Origin: Nemertoderma westbladi
Taxonomy: Eukaryota; Xenacoelomorpha; Nemertodermatida; Nemertodermatidae
Length of the DNA: 23,505 nt
NCBI GenBank assembly: GCA_032718475.1
Contig: JAUCBJ010006203.1
Span: 32,501-56,005 of the forward strand
Direction of reading: 5' to 3'
Part shown: positions 17,821 through 23,505 of the stretch, one piece after another
How the letters are laid out: each line of letters starts with the position of its first letter
Position numbering within the stretch: the stretch's first letter is position 1
Translations under genes and position numbers: made by a program
The notes under the pieces: model-generated
Databases searched by the model: none
What the model was told of the DNA's origin: nothing
The model's input: only the letters and a program-made list of their open reading frames with translations

Positions 17821-18997
17821 GTGTTTAAATGGGATCCGAATTCTCCGGGATTTCCGGGGTTGGGAACGGGGTGTTTAAATGGGATCCGAATTCTCGGGAT
17901 TTCCGGGATTGGGAACGGGGTGTTTAAATGGGATCCGAATTCTCGGGATTTCCGGGATTGGGAACGGGGTGTTTAAATGGGATCCGAATTATCGGGATTT
18001 CAGGGGTTGGGAACGGGGTGTTTAAATGGGATCCGAATTCTCGGGATTTCCGGGATTGGGAACGGGGTGTTTAAATGGGATCCGAATTCTCGGGATTTCC
18101 GGGATTGGGAACGGGGTGTTTAAATGGGATCCAAATTCTCGGGATTTCCGGGATTGGGAACGGGGTGTTTAAATGGGATCCGAATTCTCGGGATTTCCGG
18201 GATTGGGAACGGGGTGTTTAAATGGGATCCGAATTCTCGGGATTTCCGGGGTTGGGAACGGGGTGTTTAAATGGGATCCGAATTCTCGGGATTTCCGGGA
18301 TTGGGAACGGGGTGTTTAAATGGGATCCGAATTCTCGGGATTTCCGGGATTGGGAACGGGGTGTTTAAATGGGATCCGAATTCTCGAGATTTCCGGGGTT
18401 GGGAACGGGGTGTTTAAATGGGATCCGAATTCTCGGGATTTCCGAGGTTGGGAACGGGGTGTTTAAATGGGATCCTAATTCTCGGGATTTCCGGGATTGG
18501 GAACGGGGTGTTTAAATGGGATCCGAATTCTCGGGATTTCCGGGATTGGGAACGGGGTGTTTAAATGGGATCCGAATTCTCGGGATTTCCGGGATTGGGA
18601 ACGGGGTGTTTAAATGGGATCCGAATTCTCGGGATTTCCGGGGTTGGGAACGGGGTGTTTAAATGGGATCCGAATTCTCGGGATTTCCGAGGTTGGGAAC
18701 GGGGTGTTTAAATGGGATCCGAATTCTCGGGATTTCCGGGATTGGGAACGGGGTGTTTAAATGGGATCCGAATTCTCGGGATTTCCGAGGTTGGGAACGG
18801 GGTGTTTAAATGGGATCCGAATTCTCGGGATTTCCGGGATTGGGAACGGGGTGTTTAAATGGGATCCGAATTCTCGGGATTTCAGGGGTTGGGAACGGGG
18901 TGTTTAAATGGGATCCGAATTCTCGGGATTTCCGGGGTTGGGAACGGGGTGTTTAAATGGGATCCGAATTATCGGGATTTCCGGGGTTGGGAACGGG
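17821..18997 (+). repeat. 49-bp minisatellite, 24 copies
   Basis: The unit runs GTGTTTAAATGGGATCCGAA, then TTCTCGGGATTTCCGGGATT, then GGGAACGGG. The first copy has one extra C. Common alternatives are CCGGGGTT or CCGAGGTT for CCGGGATT; a few copies have GAATTATC, CAAATTC or TTTCAGGGG. Most units hold adjacent BamHI and EcoRI sites (GGATCCGAATTC) and the kappaB-like GGGATTTCC. There are four CpGs per unit. The array is natural in structure, since copies diverge by point changes, and is not vector sequence. Confidence 0.96.
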
Positions 18998-20348
18998 ACT
19001 ACCACCTTTGTGATCTTCACTATTTTGTTTGACGTAGAATCTGTTAAAGACTGATTTCGCTACTCGGAACCACTTAATCGGAACCTTATAGTTGCACTCA
19101 ATATCTCTTCTAGTGAACTTCAACTTCATTTCTATTTAACGAATATATATTTTAAACGTTTTCTATCTCCGTTGTATGTTTTCTGAGATTAATTCTTATT
19201 TCTTTAGAATAATTTTTGGCAATATATGATTCATATTATTCTGATTCTACTAAAAGCCATGGGAATTGGTCACTAAGATTTGGTTCCTTGTTTAATGCTA
19301 CATTTAGCTACTTTTTATAGCAGTTTCGGTATGATTAGTGATCAATTCACACTCAGAACATATTATTTAGTTCTCATTCGAATTTGGTATTTTCTTAATT
19401 AAATCCGCGTTCGCTTATGCGCGTGCTTGGTTTTGTAATTATTACTATAGTGTGATTCTCAATAAAAGTTACCAAATTGATAAATTAAACAATTTCACGA
19501 AAGTATTTCAAACTAAAGATATTTCGAGATCTCTTTTAGTGACATATTGGAAGCTGGAAGTAGTGCGGGTCATAGATTACATTCCAGAACTGTGTGCTAA
19601 TAATAGATGACGCAACAGTCGCAACAATTACGCATTTAGTTTTTTTCTGCAGTTTAAAATTGTCACGTTTGTCGTTGATATCTTTTCTGCCTATTTTTGC
19701 CATTTTTTCGTAAATGTTTTCATACAGTAAACTGCTAAACAATAACGCATGTAATTCTGGGCATCTCACTAGGCTCGTACAATTTATAAAGTTAGATGAA
19801 CCAGCCATTGGGTCTATCTAGTGTGTTTCAGCAAAGGCAAATTGTGTATTGCCTATTCTATAACTTGATAAAAGATTCTCACGATAAGAGATTCCAACGT
19901 CAATGAGATTCTCCTAACTTAAATCGCCATTCCCAATGCGAGAAGGCTATACCTACCAATCGAATTTCTCAATCATTTCTAACCAAATTTTCACCATTTT
20001 GTTCGGTATTAATTGGTCGTCATTTTAAGGCTTTTATTTCGGTATTAAAAAATACATGGGTTGTAATAAATTTCCGAAATCAAGAGGGAAGAAAAAGCAG
20101 TAAATAATATGTTATTATTTTTTTTATAACCCTATCTAATCTTTAACTATTATGTCAACATATGATAATAGTTAAGAAACAATATCCAAAATTTTCAGGC
20201 TTTCTAGCGTGATATAGGTTCAAAGTTATTTAAATAAAGTGTAAAAATGACAGACATGCGTTCAAATTGGCGAGTTTTCAAAACTAAACGGAAAAAATAG
20301 GTACTTTCTAACATTATCTAAGATCGGAATTTCAGTTTTGGCCACTTT
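18998..20348. other. AT-rich unique region, no gene recognised
   Basis: About 1.35 kb of AT-rich sequence separates two arrays. I see no conserved protein motif, tRNA or transposon end. A 90-codon reading frame on the minus strand (19536-19808) has a basic stretch followed by a short hydrophobic one, but no family resemblance; it is more likely chance. AATAAA occurs near 19461. TCGGAACC is repeated twice near 19055-19085. Confidence 0.5.
20143..20175. repeat. 11-bp perfect inverted repeat with 11-nt loop
   Basis: TTAACTATTAT at 20143-20153 pairs exactly with ATAATAGTTAA at 20165-20175. The stem is AT-rich with no T-tail pattern or RNA-family match. It may be chance in this AT-rich DNA or the remnant of a small inverted-repeat element. 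Confidence 0.7.
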
Positions 20349-23300
20349 TATTGAGAACAACTTATAGTTCGGGGTCTATTGAGGCGTGTAAGAATAACTT
20401 ATAGTTCGGTGTCTATTGAGGCGTGTAAGAATAACTTATAGTTCGGGGTCTATTGAGGCGTGTAAGAATAACTTATAGTTCGGTGTCTATTGAGGCGTGT
20501 AAGAATAACTTATAGTTCGGGGTCTATTGAGGCGTGTAAGAATAACTTATAGTTCGGGGTTGAGGCGTGTAAGAATAACTTATAGTTCGGGGTCTATTGA
20601 GGCGTGTAAGAATAACTTATAGTTCGGGGTTGAGGCGTGTAAGAATAACTTATAGTTCGGGGTCTATTGAGGCGTGTAAGAATAACTTATAGTTCGGGGT
20701 CTATTGAGGCGTGTAAGAATAATTATAGTTCGGGGTCTATTGAGGCGTGTAAGAATAACTTATAGTTCGGGGTCTATTGAGGCGTGTAAGAATAACTTAT
20801 AGTTCGGGGTCTATTGAGGCGTGTAAGAATAACTTATAGTTCGGGGTTGAGGCGTGTAAGAATAACTTATAGTTCGGTGTCTATTGAGGCGTGTAAGAAT
20901 AACTTATAGTTCGGGGTCTATTGAGGCGTGTAAGAATAATTATAGTTCGGGGTCTATTGAGGCGTGTAAGAATAACTTATAGTTCGGGGTCTATTGAGGC
21001 GTGTAAGAATAACTTATAGTTCGGTGTCTATTGAGGCGTGTAAGAATAACTTATAGTTCGGGGTCTATTGAGGCGTGTAAGAATAACTTATAGTTCGGGG
21101 TTGAGGCGTGTAAGAATAACTTATAGTTCGGTGTCTATTGAGGCGTGTAAGAATAACTTATAGTTCGGGGTCTATTGAGGCGTGTAAGAATAACTTATAG
21201 TTCGGGGTCTATTGAGGCGTGTAAGAATAACTTATAGTTCGGGGTCTATTGAGGCGTGTAAGAATAACTTATAGTTCGGGGTCTATTGAGGCGTGTAAGA
21301 ATAACTTATAGTTCGGTGTCTATTGAGGCGTGTAAGAATAACTTATAGTTCGGGGTCTATTGAGGCGTGTAAGAATAACTTATAGTTCGGGGTTGAGGCG
21401 TGTAAGAATAACTTATAGTTCGGTGTCTATTGAGGCGTGTAAGAATAACTTATAGTTCGGGGTCTATTGAGGCGTGTAAGAATAACTTATAGTTCGGGGT
21501 CTATTGAGGCGTGTAAGAATAACTTATAGTTCGGGGTCTATTGAGGCGTGTAAGAATAACTTATAGTTCGGGGTCTATTGAGGCGTGTAAGAATAACTTA
21601 TAGTTCGGGGTCTATTGAGGCGTGTAAGAATAACTTATAGTTCGGGGTTGAGGCGTGTAAGAACAACTTATAGTTCGGGGTCTATTGAGGCGTGTAAGAA
21701 TAACTTATAGTTCGGGGTTGAGGCGTGTAAGAATAACTTATAGTTCGGTGTCTATTGAGGCGTGTAAGAATAACTTATAGTTCGGTGTCTATTGAGGCGT
21801 GTAAGAATAACTTATAGTTCGGGGTCTATTGAGGCGTGTAAGAATAACTTATAGTTCGGTGTCTATTGAGGCGTGTAAGAATAACTTATAGTTCGGGGTC
21901 TATTGAGGCGTGTAAGAATAACTTATAGTTCGGGGTCTATTGAGGCGTGTAAGAATAACTTATAGTTCGGGGTTGAGGCGTGTAAGAATAACTTATAGTT
22001 CGGTGTCTATTGAGGCGTGTAAGAATAACTTATAGTTCGGGGTCTATTGAGGCGTGTAAGAATAACTTATAGTTCGGGGTCTATTGAGGCGTGTAAGAAT
22101 AACTTATAGTTCGGGGTCTATTGAGGCGTGTAAGAATAACTTATAGTTCGGGGTCTATTGAGGCGTGTAAGAATAACTTATAGTTCGGGGTCTATTGAGG
22201 CGTGTAAGAATAACTTATAGTTCGGGGTCTATTGAGGCGTGTAAGAATAACTTATAGTTCGGGGTCTATTGAGGCGTGTAAGAATAACTTATAGTTCGGG
22301 GTCTATTGAGGCGTGTAAGAATAACTTATAGTTCGGGGTCTATTGAGGCGTGTAAGAATAACTTATAGTTCGGTGTCTATTGAGGCGTGTAAGAATAACT
22401 TATAGTTCGGGGTCTATTGAGGCGTGTAAGAATAACTTATAGTTCGGGGTCTATTGAGGCGTGTAAGAATAACTTATAGTTCGGGGTCTATTGAGGCGTG
22501 TAAGAATAACTTATAGTTCGGGGTCTATTGAGGCGTGTAAGAATAACTTATAGTTCGGGGTCTATTGAGGCGTGTAAGAATAACTTATAGTTCGGGGTCT
22601 ATTGAGGCGTGTAAGGAGATAACTTATAGTTCGGGGTCTATTGAGGCGTGTAAGAAGATAACTTATAGTTCGGGGTCTATTGAGGCGTGTAAGAATAACT
22701 TATAGTTCGGGGTTGAGGCGTGTAAGAAAACTTATAGTTCGGGGTCTATTGAGGCGTGTAAGAATAACTTATAGTTCGGGGCTATTGAGGCGTGTAAGAA
22801 TAACTTATAGTTCGGTGTCTATTGAGGCGTGTAAGAATAACTTATAGTTCGGTGTCTATTGAGGCGTGTAAGAATAACTTATAGTTCGGTGGTCTATTGA
22901 GGCGTGTAAGAATAACTTATAGTTCGGTGTCTATTGAGGCGTGTAAGAATAACTTATAGTTCGGGGTCTATTGAGGCGTGTAAGAATAACTTATAGTTCG
23001 GGGTCTATTGAGGCGTGTAAGAATAACTTATAGTTCGGGGTCTATTGAGGCGTGTAAGAAGAATAACTTATAGTTCGGGGTCTATTGAGGCGTGTAAGAT
23101 ATAACTTATAGTTCGGGGTCTATTGAGGCGTGTAAGAATAACTTATAGTTCGGGTGTCTATTGAGGCGTGTAAGAATAACTTATAGTTCGGGTGTCTATT
23201 GAGGCGTGTAAGAATAACTTATAGTTTCGGGGTCTATTGAGGCGTGGTAAGAAAGAATAACTTATAGTTCGGGGTCTATTGAGGCGTGTAAGAATAACTT

Positions 23301-23505
23301 ATAGTTCGGTGTCTATTGAGGCGTGTAAGAATAACTTATAGTTCGGGGTCTATTGAGGCGTGTAAGAATAACTTATAGTTCGGGGTCTATTGAGGCGTGT
23401 AAGAATAACTTATAGTTCGGGGTCTATTGAGGCGTGTAAGAATAACTTATAGTTCGGGGTCTATTGAGGCGTGTAAGAATAACTTATAGTTCGGGGTCTA
23501 TTGAG
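20349..23505 (+). repeat. 37-bp minisatellite, about 86 copies, continuing past the window end
   Basis: The unit is AACTTATAGTTCGGGGTCTA, then TTGAGGCGTGTAAGAAT. Variants are GGTGTC for GGGGTC, a 33-bp unit lacking four bases (CGGGGTTGAGG), and AATAATTATAG (one C lost). The 33-bp units start near 20556, 20626, 20843, 21097, 21389, 21644, 21714, 21969 and 22709. The 70-bp pair recurs at a 1088-bp offset, suggesting higher-order duplication. The left edge reads TTATTGAG before the first AACAACTTATAG, sharing ATTGAG with the unit. From about 22605 to 23260 many one- to four-base insertions and deletions appear. Confidence 0.96.

Noticed and set aside
17821-18997. Cloning-vector or linker contamination because of repeated GGATCCGAATTC.
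   Set aside because: Twenty-four 49-bp copies with independent point changes, flanked by genomic sequence, do not resemble any vector design.
19536-19808. Minus-strand 90-codon reading frame with a basic stretch and a short hydrophobic stretch.
   Set aside because: No recognisable family, no splice or promoter context, and plausible by chance in 1.35 kb of AT-rich DNA. A homologue in a related species would change this view.

Overview
This window looks like nuclear DNA from an animal, probably an invertebrate. About 83% of it (roughly 19.6 of 23.5 kb) is tandem repeat of the minisatellite type. The only gene I can support is the 3' end of a spliced, plus-strand gene for TRABID (ZRANB1), an OTU-family deubiquitinase. 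Nothing looks bacterial, viral or plasmid-like. I cannot place the phylum. The family call rests on comparison with vertebrate ZRANB1 from memory, not on a search.

Three coding exons join in one frame. Exon A (2778-3007) carries the catalytic-histidine loop GYTRGHFSALV. Exon B (4591-4751) carries the conserved WLDC-VTEGG and RYR stretch. Exon C (12968-13031) carries a short acidic tail and the stop codon. The introns are phase 1 (before A), phase 0 (3008-4590) and phase 2 (4752-12967). The catalytic cysteine and the N-terminal zinc fingers would lie upstream of the window.

Layout. 1-690: five decayed copies of a ~145-bp repeat. 690-894: short unique spacer. 895-2236: 22-bp array. 2237-2777: 42-50-bp array ending exactly at the exon A acceptor. 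3051-4285: 45-bp array in the next intron. 4297-4470: three ~68-bp repeats. 4741-12553: 23-bp array of about 340 copies, starting exactly at the exon B donor and filling the last intron. 12554-12967: AT-rich intron tail. 13032-13610: probable 3' UTR and flank. 13611-17744: 38-bp array. 17821-18997: 49-bp array. 18998-20348: AT-rich DNA with no gene seen. 20349-23505: 37-bp array running off the window.

The most interesting feature is that two arrays are copies of the gene's own splice junctions. The 23-bp unit is the last 11 nt of exon B plus the first 12 nt of its intron, so each copy carries a near-perfect 5' splice site (CAAG|GTAAGT). The 42-50-bp unit is a pyrimidine-rich intron end, CAG, and the first ~12 nt of exon A, so each copy carries a 3' splice site. 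Because the exon A part encodes conserved TRABID residues (VYL), the array most likely grew out of the exon edge rather than the reverse. A third array (45 bp) repeats a sequence close to the CTCF core consensus. How such a transcript is spliced correctly, and whether the arrays bind U1 snRNP or CTCF, are the main open questions.
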